Shown: positions 43,473 through 51,109 of the stretch, one piece after another
Position numbering within the stretch: position 1 is the stretch's first letter
How the letters are laid out: the number at the start of each line of letters is the position of its first letter
From: Acidobacteriota bacterium
GTDB lineage: Bacteria; Acidobacteriota; Vicinamibacteria; Vicinamibacterales; UBA2999
DNA: 64,000 bases
Direction: 5' to 3'
Assembly (NCBI GenBank): GCA_018000455.1
Contig: JAGNJW010000019.1
Span: 45,978 to 109,977 of the forward strand
The notes under the pieces: generated by a model
Told to the model about the DNA's origin: nothing
Seen by the model: the letters and a program-made list of their open reading frames with translations, nothing else
The model's database searches: none
Translations under genes and position numbers: made by a program

Positions 43473-44093
43473 ATGGCGAATAGTGAAGCGATTGAAATAC
43501 GAACGCTTGCGCCATCTGAAGTGAGACTTGCAGCGGCGGTGCTAGGACGCGGCATGCGCGATAATCCTCTCCACATAGCCGCACTTGGCGTGGATTCGTC
43601 TTTTCGCGAGAAGGCACTCACGGGAGTGTTCCGTGCTTTCCTCGCCATGGAGGTGGCGACGAAAGGCCTCGTGGTAGCGGCCTTCAAGAATGGGTCAGTG
43701 GTGGGGGTGTGCGGCATGATGCGACCAGGCTGCTGTCAGTTGGCAGCGACTGAGAAGATCACCTTGCTGCCCACATTGCTCTGGAACTGCGGTGCACGTG
43801 AGACGGGAAAGCTCCTATCCCAATTCGGACACTGGTCGACACACGATCCTTCGACACCACATTGGCATCTCGGCCCAGTGGGCATTGAACGCGAGTTACA
43901 GGGGCAGGGCATTGGGTCGCTACTACTCCGGGAGTTCTCCCGAATCGTAGATCGCGAGAAGACGACGGCATGGCTGGAAACAGACAAGGAGGTCAATGTC
44001 TCGTTCTACCGAAAGCACGGGTTTGCCGTCGTAGCGCAGGACACAGTGAACGGCGTCCCGAACTGGTTCATGGAACGAAGCACCAAGACATAG
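43473..44093 (+). CDS. GNAT family N-acetyltransferase
   Basis: This 206-residue protein has the GNAT core at residues of about 110-195: a PHWHLGPVGIERELQGQGIG segment containing the Q-G-x-G-I-G acetyl-CoA pyrophosphate loop, then SLLLREFSRIVDREKTTAWL and FYRKHGFAVV (motif B). N-terminal segment LAPSEVRLAAAVLGRGMRDN fits members acting on small molecules. ATG 43473 has GAGGAG with 8-base spacing; the upstream frame start at 43455 is unlikely. The acceptor is unknown. Lower GC than most neighbours in the first half, suggesting acquisition. Confidence 0.85.
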   Translation: MANSEAIEIRTLAPSEVRLAAAVLGRGMRDNPLHIAALGVDSSFREKALTGVFRAFLAMEVATKGLVVAAFKNGSVVGVCGMMRPGCCQLAATEKITLLPTLLWNCGARETGKLLSQFGHWSTHDPSTPHWHLGPVGIERELQGQGIGSLLLREFSRIVDREKTTAWLETDKEVNVSFYRKHGFAVVAQDTVNGVPNWFMERSTKT

Positions 44094-44137
44094 GGACACG
44101 CCCGACAACCTGTGGCAGCTGGGGCGTCGCCGACAGC

Positions 44138-44788
44138 ATGCACGAACCAAGAACGATGAACCGGCGAATCGGCCTGCTCGCCATGATGTCCCCGGTGTGG
44201 TTTGCCTCCGTCTACGGGATCATGGTCGCCCTTCGGCCGGACTTCAGCCATCTTACCAAGGCGATCAGTGAACTCGGCTCCGTTGGAGCGCCGAGAGCCT
44301 TGGCGTGGAACGTGCTCGGCTATATCGTGCCCGGGCTGTGTGTCGCGTTGCTCGGGTTCGGGATCCGGGATCGCTTTGCCAGGGTTCGCGGAGTCAGCAT
44401 TCCGGCGTGGGGACTCATCGGTTCCGGGCTGCTGATGGCGCTGTCAGGGCTCTTCCCTGGAGATTTCGAGAACCGTATGTCGACGACGATGATCGTCCAC
44501 GCCGTGGGCAGCATCGGAAGTTTCGCCGCGTTTCTCGTAGGCGCGCTTGCCCTTCCGCGCGTGGTTCGCCACGCCCACGCGTGGCGACCGTTCGTGGCGC
44601 CATCCTTGGCGCTCGTGGCTGGGTCGATCGCCACGGGGTTTCTGCGCAGCGGCAGCGCACCCGGATTGGGCCAGCGGCTCGGGTTCTTGTGCTTCTTTCT
44701 GTGGGTGGCCTTGATCGGCTACGCGCTGTACTCAGATCCGGCATCGAGCGACCGGGCCACGCCAGCGGGCACGATAGGATCGGCCTGA
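44138..44788 (+). CDS. DUF998 membrane protein
   Basis: This is a 216-residue protein with six hydrophobic helices. The first helix ([20 protein letters not shown]) is followed by the DUF998 signature [20 protein letters not shown], and later helices end with [24 protein letters not shown] after helix 4 is also typical. Function unknown; the family is predicted to be a transporter or sensor in the inner membrane. ATG 44138 is used; ATG 44156 is equally possible. Follows the acetyltransferase by 44 bp on the same strand. Confidence 0.82.
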   Translation: MHEPRTMNRRIGLLAMMSPVWFASVYGIMVALRPDFSHLTKAISELGSVGAPRALAWNVLGYIVPGLCVALLGFGIRDRFARVRGVSIPAWGLIGSGLLMALSGLFPGDFENRMSTTMIVHAVGSIGSFAAFLVGALALPRVVRHAHAWRPFVAPSLALVAGSIATGFLRSGSAPGLGQRLGFLCFFLWVALIGYALYSDPASSDRATPAGTIGSA

Positions 44789-44837
44789 ACGGCCGTACGC
44801 GGCGACACGGATCCACCGTTGCCGTTCCGAGGAACTC

Positions 44838-45188
44838 ATGGACACGCACCGGATCTTCAAGATGTCATTTGCGAGCGTGTATCCCCTCTACATCCAGAAA
44901 GCAGAAAAGAAGGGGCGCAAGAAGAAGGAAGTGGACGAGGTCATCTGCTGGCTGACGGGCTACAGCCCGCCCACGCTGGCCGAGCAGATCAAGCGGGGGA
45001 AGGATTTCGCGGCCTTCTTCAGCGAGGCACCGGCGCTCCATCCCAACGCCAGCAAGATCACCGGCGTCATCTGCGGGGTTCGCATCGAGGAGATCGGGGA
45101 TCCGCTGATGCGGAACATCCGCTACCTGGACAAGCTGGTGGATGAACTGGCCAAGGGAAGGCCGATGGAGAAGATCCTGCGCGGGTAG
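44838..45188 (+). CDS. DUF2200 protein
   Basis: This 116-residue soluble protein matches DUF2200 closely: [20 protein letters not shown], then [40 protein letters not shown] and [20 protein letters not shown]. Full length. The ribosome site GAGGAA lies seven bases from the ATG. The family's role is unknown, but its members are small cytosolic proteins widespread in bacteria. Separated by 49 bp from DUF998 and 93 bp from the next gene on the same strand. Confidence 0.9.
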   Translation: MDTHRIFKMSFASVYPLYIQKAEKKGRKKKEVDEVICWLTGYSPPTLAEQIKRGKDFAAFFSEAPALHPNASKITGVICGVRIEEIGDPLMRNIRYLDKLVDELAKGRPMEKILRG

Positions 45189-45281
45189 TGGAGCCGACGA
45201 ATCGACCTAGAATGGCGGGCGCAGCGGACGTGCGGGAAGGCCGCGTGTCGGGCCAGCGCGCGCGAGGCGGGAGGTGGGATC

Positions 45282-45872
45282 GTGGCTTGGATCACGACGG
45301 TGTCGGAAACCGCGGCCACGGGGCTGGTGCGGGCCGAGTACGCGACCGCCTTGGCACGGGCCGGGCGCGTGTGGCAGATCATCAAGATCATGAGCCTCAA
45401 CGCGCTGGCGCTGAAGCACTCGATCTCGCTCTATGGAACCGTGATGCACGGGCCGTCGCCCCTGACGCGCGCCCAACGCGAGATGCTCGCCGTGGTGGTG
45501 TCAAGAGCCAACGACTGCCACTATTGAGTCGAGGCACACGCCTACGACCTCCGTGCCGAGGTCGCCGACGCATCGCTCGTGGAGGCCGTGAAGACCGACT
45601 GGACCCGGGCATCGCTGGCAGAGGCCGACCGGGCCTTGATGGCGTTCGCCGTGGTGCTGACCAGAACGCCGGGCGAGATGACGCGCGGTCACGTTCAGGG
45701 GCTGCGCGACGTGGGATTCGACGACCGCGCGATTGCCGACGTGGTGCAGGTGGTGAGCTACTTCAACTACATCAACCGCGTGGCCGATGGCCTCGGTGTG
45801 GACCTCGAAGAGTGGATGCCGCCGCATCCGCATGCCGACCGGGAGCATCGCCCCACGCCTGGCGACGCATGA
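45282..45872 (+). CDS. Carboxymuconolactone decarboxylase/AhpD-like peroxidase-related protein with in-frame TGA, candidate selenoprotein
   Basis: One uninterrupted frame of 196 codons encodes a peroxidase-related AhpD-like protein, provided TGA 45525-45527 is read through. The active site reads NDCHY-(TGA)-VEAHAYDL, so the TGA takes the place of the second Cys in the usual C-x-x-C-x-x-x-H motif; the first Cys (residue 79) and the His (residue 86) are kept. Similarity runs across the TGA with no frame change, ending RVADGLGVDLEEWMPPHP. A stem-loop fits the bacterial SECIS model just downstream. GTG 45282 follows a strong GGGAGG site. The stop overlaps the start of the oxidoreductase gene (ATGA). 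A plain nonsense mutation of a Cys codon is the alternative. Confidence 0.65.
45528..45564 (+). promoter_or_regulatory. Candidate bacterial SECIS element
   Basis: CGACCTC (45545-45551) and GAGGTCG (45558-45564) form a perfect 7-bp stem with apical loop CGTGCC. The loop begins 24 bases after the TGA, and its second base is G. Published bacterial SECIS models ask for 16-37 bases from UGA to apical loop, a loop of 3-14 bases and a G in its first two positions; all three hold. The element lies in coding sequence, as expected for bacteria. Confidence 0.55.
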
Positions 45873-46870
45873 AGGCCATCACGTACTCCCGCTACGGCCC
45901 TCCCGACGTGCTGCAGCTCAGCCAGGTGCGCACGCCCGTCCCGAAGGATGATGAAGTCCTGGTCCGCGTGCGGGCTGCTGAAGCCACCAAAGCGGACTGC
46001 GAGATGCGCAGTTTCAAGTTCGCCGTGCAGTGGTTCTGGCTGCCCCTTCGGCTCGCTCTTGGCGTGACACGCCCCCGGCGCCAGATCCTCGGCGGCTACT
46101 TCGCGGGGGAGATCGCTGCGGTTGGGAGAGACGTCGCCACCTTCTCGGTCGGCGACGAGGTCTACGGCTCCACCGGCATGCGAATGGGCGCCTATGGCGA
46201 GTACGTGGCGCTTCCGGCGCGCAGCACGATCGCCGTCAAGCCCAAGAACATGAGTTTCTCGGAAGCGGCCGCGGTGCCGCTCGGCGGGCTGAACGCACTG
46301 CACTTCATGCGCCTGGCGGGCATCAATCTCGGAGAGCGCGTGCTCATCATCGGCGCCGGCGGCAGCATCGGCCTGCACGCCGTGCAGATCGCCAGGTCGA
46401 TGGGCGCGGAGGTCACGGCCGTCGACAGCGCCATCAAGGAGGCGCTGGTGCGTCGCCTCGGCGCGGCGCATTTCGTGGACTACGCCAGGGAGGACTTGGC
46501 GCGTCGCACGGAGACCTACGACGTCATCTTCGACATGGTGCCGGCGAGCTCCTATCGCGCGTGCATCAAGGCCCTCAACGCCCACGGGCGCTACCTGTGC
46601 GGCAATCCCCGTCTGTCGGTCATGGTGCGGGCGCCACTCACGACGCGGTTCACGAGCAAGAGCGCGAGGTTCGCGTTCGCTGGCGAGACGAAAGACGAGC
46701 TGGTGGCCCTCACGGAGATGATCGAAGCGGGGGCCATCCATCCCATCGTCGATCGGGTCTTCCCCATGGAGCAGGCGCCCGCCGCGCATCGTCTGGTCGA
46801 GACCGAACGGCGCCTCGGGGCGATCGTCATCGCCATTGGCGACGACGCGGCGGCGCCGGGGTTGGCCTAG
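45869..46870 (+). CDS. MDR-family NAD(P)-dependent oxidoreductase (quinone-oxidoreductase type)
   Basis: This 333-residue zinc-free medium-chain dehydrogenase has the GroES-like N-terminal part (ITYSRYGPPDVLQLSQVRTP, VRAAEATKADCEMRS), the substrate loop GGYFAGEIAAVGRDVATFSV with GDEVYG, and the Rossmann fold VLIIGAGGSIGLHAVQIARS that binds NADPH. The C-terminal MEQAPAAHRLVETERRLGAI is typical. No structural-zinc Cys cluster is present. Its ATG overlaps the stop of the AhpD-like gene, which suggests a joint redox or detoxification role. Substrate unknown. Confidence 0.88.
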   Translation: MKAITYSRYGPPDVLQLSQVRTPVPKDDEVLVRVRAAEATKADCEMRSFKFAVQWFWLPLRLALGVTRPRRQILGGYFAGEIAAVGRDVATFSVGDEVYGSTGMRMGAYGEYVALPARSTIAVKPKNMSFSEAAAVPLGGLNALHFMRLAGINLGERVLIIGAGGSIGLHAVQIARSMGAEVTAVDSAIKEALVRRLGAAHFVDYAREDLARRTETYDVIFDMVPASSYRACIKALNAHGRYLCGNPRLSVMVRAPLTTRFTSKSARFAFAGETKDELVALTEMIEAGAIHPIVDRVFPMEQAPAAHRLVETERRLGAIVIAIGDDAAAPGLA

Positions 46871-46905
46871 CACCCTTCCCAAGGACTTCGCGGCGGCTGG
46901 CTTTC

Positions 46906-47415
46906 GTGAACCTCGCTCGGATCGTCAACGGGCCGCCGTGTCCGGCCGACGTGGCATCGATGATGTGGACGCACGTCAAGCACCTCACGCCCGGCGCCAG
47001 CTGCGCGTTTTTCCTCGGCGATCCGGTCACCGATTCGGTGGCCGCCCGCTTTGTCGCCGGCGAGGCGTCGTCGGTGCTGCAGGGGCTGACGATGGGCGTC
47101 GGCGAGCGCCTCACCGGCTGGGTGGCCGCCAATCAGCAGCCGATCGTGAACTCGGACGCCGGCCTGGACCTGGGCCCGATCGCCGCGGTGGCTGGTTTGC
47201 GCTACTGCCTGGCGCTGCCGATGGTGTGCGAGGCGCGGCTGGTGGGCGTGCTGACGCTCTACGCCCGTGAGCAGTTCGCCGACGAGCAGACGCGCACGCT
47301 CGGAATGGTCACGCCGCATCTGGCCCGGATGTTCCTTGCCCTCGAGAGCCGCTCGGAGCCAGCCGCCGCGGCGCCGCTTTCGCGGCCCGCGCTCAGAGTG
47401 GTGGCCAGCCGATAG
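46906..47415 (+). CDS. Stand-alone GAF-like domain protein, related to the HD-GYP protein's C-terminus
   Basis: This 169-residue protein is almost entirely one GAF-like domain: PCPADVASMMWTHVKHLTPG, then VGERLTGWVAANQQPIVNSD, AGLDLGPIAAVAGLRYCLAL and a final LRVVASR. Segments match the C-terminal domain of the HD-GYP protein at 54272 closely (GERVSGWVAANRQQIINSD, LRVASSR). It lacks the HD-GYP part. GTG 46906 is the first usable start, 36 bp after the oxidoreductase. It may be a truncated duplicate or a small-ligand sensor; no partner adjoins it. Confidence 0.65.
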   Translation: MNLARIVNGPPCPADVASMMWTHVKHLTPGASCAFFLGDPVTDSVAARFVAGEASSVLQGLTMGVGERLTGWVAANQQPIVNSDAGLDLGPIAAVAGLRYCLALPMVCEARLVGVLTLYAREQFADEQTRTLGMVTPHLARMFLALESRSEPAAAAPLSRPALRVVASR

Positions 47416-47680
47416 GCCGCCAGCGATCGCGCCGGCGACGGTGGCCCGGTCACGGCCGCCGCCGTCGCCGTTGTGAGCAGTTCAGAATCCGTGCAGTGTT
47501 TCTGCGCAACGGCCCACGCTGCAGCCGCGGCCTCAGGGTCCCTGTGTCAAGGCTCGAGGCCGGCGGTCGATTACCGGTGCGATGTCGAATCGGGCCTGTG
47601 GCACCTCGCGCGGGACGCCGGAACGCCACGACCCCGTGCTAACGTGCCCGGGCGTGCCCAGCGCGGCCGCAGGAGGCGTG

Positions 47681-48847
47681 ATGCGCAAGGGTCTGCTCGT
47701 AGCCGTGAGTTTCTGGTTCGCCGGGTGCGGCACGACCGCACCACCACCCACACACGTCTGGCCCACCAAAGAGTGGACGTTGTCGACGCCCGAGGCGGAA
47801 GGCCTCGACCCGGCGCCGCTGGCCGCACTCGACCGCGAGTTCGCCGCTGGCACCCACGGCCAGGTCACCGGTCTCGTCGTGACCCGCCGCGGCCGCCTGG
47901 TGTTCGAGCGGCACTACACCCACGATTTCGATCGGCTGTTCGAGGGCCGCGATCCGGCGCGCGGCCCCTACAACTACTACGATCCCGAGTGGCATCCCTA
48001 CTACCAGCACGGCCCGCTGCACACGATGCAATCCGTGAGCAAGAGCGTCACCTCGGCACTGGTGGGCATCGCCGTCGGACGCGGTGAACTGCCGGCGGTG
48101 ACGACCAAGGTCATGCCGCTCCTCAGCACCTTCCGCCAACCCGCGCCCGATCCGCGGCGCGACCAGATGACGCTCGAGCACGTGCTCACGATGACGACGG
48201 GCATCCAGTGGGACGAAAGCACCGTCGCGTACACCGACCCGGCCAACAGCTGCGCCGGCATGGAGCAGAGCGCCGACTGGGTGCAGTTCGTTCTCGACCA
48301 GCCGATGGCGGATGCGCCCGGGACGCGCTTTGTCTACAACAGCGGCGCGACCGAGCTGCTCTCGCAGCTCCTCAAGCAGGGCACCGGCAAACAGGCGCAC
48401 GAATACGCGGCCGAGCATCTGTTCGGCCCGCTCGGCATCACCGACACTTACTGGAAGACGACGCCGTCGGGTCTGGCCGACACCGAAGGCGGGTTGTACC
48501 TCACGGCCCGCGACCTGGCGAAGATCGGCTATCTGTATCTGCGCGACGGCGTCTGGGGCGACCGCCGGCTCCTGCCGGAGGGCTGGGTCGCCAAGTCGAC
48601 GACGCCGCTCATCGACACGCGTCCCGGGCAGGCGCGATCGCGTAAGTACGGCTATCAGTGGTGGGTGCTGCCGACACTCGATGGCGCCGTTTCCGCCTAC
48701 GCCGCGCTCGGCTACGGCGGGCAGCGCCTCATCGTCGTGCCGGAGCTCGAGCTGGTCGCCGTCGTCACCGGCTGGAACATCTACGAACACGCCGAGTTCG
48801 CCCCCTACGCCGCCCTCGATCGCATTCTGGAGTCTGTGCGTCGCTGA
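47681..48847 (+). CDS. Serine hydrolase lipoprotein, class C beta-lactamase family
   Basis: This 388-residue protein has a lipoprotein signal (LLVAVSFWFAGC, lipobox Cys at residue 16) and the class C beta-lactamase/DD-peptidase fold. Catalytic Ser and Lys are in SVSK (residues 118-121) and the Y-x-N motif in YNSG (219-221). The last motif is likely GYGGQ, which replaces the K-T/S-G of true beta-lactamases. Such proteins are mostly esterases or D-amino acid amidases rather than resistance enzymes. A good ribosome site AGGAGG precedes ATG 47681; an upstream frame from 47582 is rejected. It ends five bases before the histidine kinase gene. Confidence 0.88.
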   Translation: MRKGLLVAVSFWFAGCGTTAPPPTHVWPTKEWTLSTPEAEGLDPAPLAALDREFAAGTHGQVTGLVVTRRGRLVFERHYTHDFDRLFEGRDPARGPYNYYDPEWHPYYQHGPLHTMQSVSKSVTSALVGIAVGRGELPAVTTKVMPLLSTFRQPAPDPRRDQMTLEHVLTMTTGIQWDESTVAYTDPANSCAGMEQSADWVQFVLDQPMADAPGTRFVYNSGATELLSQLLKQGTGKQAHEYAAEHLFGPLGITDTYWKTTPSGLADTEGGLYLTARDLAKIGYLYLRDGVWGDRRLLPEGWVAKSTTPLIDTRPGQARSRKYGYQWWVLPTLDGAVSAYAALGYGGQRLIVVPELELVAVVTGWNIYEHAEFAPYAALDRILESVRR

Positions 48848-48851
48848 TCGC

Positions 48852-50633
48852 ATGGTGCCCCTCGCGATGAGTACGCCCCTGCCGCCGCCGTCGGCGTCCC
48901 TTACCGCACCGGCCTGGCCGCACGCGCTGCGCGCGGCGCCGGGCTGGATGCGTTGGTCGGGGGTCGCCCTCATCGTCTATACGTTGTTCCGGCTCACGCC
49001 CGCCGGAGCCGGCGTCGACGACACGGCCGTCGATTCGCTGAGCAGCATCGTCCGACTGAGCATCGAAGGCGGCGCCTTCCTGTGGGCCGCCCGACGCATC
49101 GATCTGCCGCCCCGGCTCGTGCTGGCGCTGCGCATCACCGGCTGGACGTCGCTGGCGACGGCCGTGAACTACGCCGCCTTGCTTCCGGCGCAATTCGGCG
49201 GGCCGGAGCTGACCTCGCCCACGGTCGACTCCTGGTTGACGCTGGTCGGCTACCTGGCGGCACTGGCAGCGCTGCTGGTCTACCCGCGGGCGCCGGCGGG
49301 CCCCGGCGAGCGCTCGGCGCTGGCCATCGATGCCATCGTCGCCGTCGGCGGTCTCGGGCTACTCAGCTGGACGCTGGTCACCGAGACCAGCGCCAGCATC
49401 GCGACCGACGCTGCGACGCTGGTCAACATCCGCGCGTTCGGCCTGGCGCAGCTGGCACTGATCGGCGGCTTGAACATCGTCGTCGTGCGCGGTCTTGCCG
49501 TGCCGTCGCCGCGCGCCTTCTGGTGGTTCATCGCCGGCCAGGCCCTATACCTGCCGGTGGTCTTTCTCTCGCAGATGCACACGGCCGGGCTGATCCCGTC
49601 ATGGCCGGTGGACGTTGCGTACTACCTGGGCGTGTTGCCGACGCTGGTCGCCGTCTACCTGATTCGCGTCGACCCGATGAGCCTCTCTGGCCGCAGCCGT
49701 GGCCCGTCATGGCTGCGCGATCTCAACCCGATTCCGCTGTCGATGCCGCTCTTTGTCGGCGTCGCGCTGCTCGTCACGCTCACGGTCGGCCCCGCCGAGC
49801 GGGCTCTGCCGCTGGCCGTGGCGCTCATGGCCATCTCGCTGCTGCTCGCCGCTCGCCTGCTGCTCTCGGCGCGCCACGCGTCGCGGCTCGCCCGCGACGA
49901 GGCGGCGCGAGACGAGCGCCGGCAGGCGGATCGGCTGAAGGCGATTGGCCGGCTGGCCGGCGGCATCGCTCACGAGTTCAACAACCTGATGGCCCGCATC
50001 ATCGGCAACACCGAGCTCGGCGAGGCGTCGCTGCCGCCAGACGTCGAGGCGCGGGACCACTTCGTGCGCGCCCGCATCGCAGCACTGCGGGCGGCCGACC
50101 TCACGGGCCAGCTGCTGGCCTTCAGCGGCCTGCAGAAGACATACGTCGAGATCGTCGACGCGGCAGGGGTCGTCGACGCCGGCTACGCCCGCGCGCTGCG
50201 CGAGCTGCCGGCCGCGATCGCCTCGGAGCTGCAGCACGGCGACGGCCCATACGGCGTGTTCGCCGACGCGGCGCAGTTCAGCGCTGCGCTCGGACAGGTG
50301 CTCACCAACGCCGTCGAAGCCATGCCGCACGGCGGACGGATGACGGTGCGCGTCGAACACGAGCGGCTCCGCGACGCCCTCGGCGCCGCCCTGCTCGCCG
50401 TGCCGGCCGGCAGCTACGTCGTGGTGACCGTGCGCGACACGGGCCTGGGCATGTCACCGGGCGCCGTGGCGGTGGCCTGCGATCCGTTCTACTCGACCAA
50501 GCCGGCCCATCTCGGCGCCGGCCTCGGCCTGGCGTCGGTGCACGGCTTCATCGCCTCACATTCCGGCGGCCTGGCCATCGAAAGCGCGCCGGGAGAGGGC
50601 ACGACCGTCCGGCTGTATCTGCCCGCGGCGTGA
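48852..50633 (+). CDS. Membrane sensor histidine kinase without a visible response regulator
   Basis: This is a 593-residue protein. About nine hydrophobic helices fill residues 30-340, followed by a short linker and the kinase core: the dimerisation/phospho-acceptor segment LAGGIAHEFNNLMARIIGN with the His near residue 374, N box LTNAVEAMPHGG (Asn near 486), G1 VRDTGLGMS, F box FYSTKPAHLG and G2 LGAGLGLASVHGF. It lacks a PAS or receiver domain. HisKA/HATPase of the NtrB-like type (HEFNN). The partner regulator could be the sigma-54 activator at 51110, but that protein lacks a receiver. Start at 48852 or 48867. Confidence 0.88.
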   Translation: MVPLAMSTPLPPPSASLTAPAWPHALRAAPGWMRWSGVALIVYTLFRLTPAGAGVDDTAVDSLSSIVRLSIEGGAFLWAARRIDLPPRLVLALRITGWTSLATAVNYAALLPAQFGGPELTSPTVDSWLTLVGYLAALAALLVYPRAPAGPGERSALAIDAIVAVGGLGLLSWTLVTETSASIATDAATLVNIRAFGLAQLALIGGLNIVVVRGLAVPSPRAFWWFIAGQALYLPVVFLSQMHTAGLIPSWPVDVAYYLGVLPTLVAVYLIRVDPMSLSGRSRGPSWLRDLNPIPLSMPLFVGVALLVTLTVGPAERALPLAVALMAISLLLAARLLLSARHASRLARDEAARDERRQADRLKAIGRLAGGIAHEFNNLMARIIGNTELGEASLPPDVEARDHFVRARIAALRAADLTGQLLAFSGLQKTYVEIVDAAGVVDAGYARALRELPAAIASELQHGDGPYGVFADAAQFSAALGQVLTNAVEAMPHGGRMTVRVEHERLRDALGAALLAVPAGSYVVVTVRDTGLGMSPGAVAVACDPFYSTKPAHLGAGLGLASVHGFIASHSGGLAIESAPGEGTTVRLYLPAA

Positions 50634-50670
50634 CACGCCAGGCCATCGCCGGGACTGCTAGAATCACGCC

Positions 50671-51075
50671 ATGCCTTCAGGCGGCATTTCTGTTTCCGGT
50701 ACCCTCATCCGCGTCGGACTCGCGCTGGTGCTGGTCATCGTCACGTTCAACCCCACCGGCGTTTCGCTCTTCCACTGGATCACGGCGGCGCCGGTGGCGG
50801 TGACGCCCGGCAAGGCCCTGGCCGTGCTGGCGCTGGCCATCAGCTGGCTCGTGTGCCTGCGGACGGCGTTCATCTCGCTCGGCGCCGTTGGCCTGCTGCT
50901 CGGTGCGGCGCTGTTTTCGGTGCTGGTGTGGTTCCTCGTCGACCGCGACGTCATGAGCCTCACGGGATCCGGCATCGTCTGGGTGGTGCTCATCGTGGTG
51001 GGAGTGCTGCTCGGGCTCGGCCTCTCCTGGTCGCTCCTGCGCGCCAAGGCCACCGGCCAGGTCGAAGTGAACTGA
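50671..51075 (+). CDS. Four-helix membrane protein, DUF6524-like
   Basis: This 134-residue protein has four hydrophobic helices and the pattern LIRVGLALVLVIVTFNPTGV with SLFHWI, then GKALAVLALAISWLVCLRTA, SLGAVGLLLGAALFSVLVWF and SGIVWVVLIVVGVLLGLGLS. The order F-N-P-T-G/S and the R-T/A-x-x-S-L-G segment resemble DUF6524. Function unknown. It lies 37 bp after the kinase gene on the same strand and converges with the sigma-54 activator, whose stop is 34 bp away. Confidence 0.75.
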   Translation: MPSGGISVSGTLIRVGLALVLVIVTFNPTGVSLFHWITAAPVAVTPGKALAVLALAISWLVCLRTAFISLGAVGLLLGAALFSVLVWFLVDRDVMSLTGSGIVWVVLIVVGVLLGLGLSWSLLRAKATGQVEVN

Positions 51076-51109
51076 CGACCGCTCGGGCCGCCTCGCCGGC
51101 GGGCCGTCG

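Noticed and set aside
45579..45872. A separate 97-residue gene after the TGA in the AhpD-like gene
   Set aside because: It is in the same frame as the upstream part, begins in the middle of the domain, and has no ribosome site. It is better seen as the second half of one protein, by readthrough or, if the TGA is a mutation, as part of a pseudogene.
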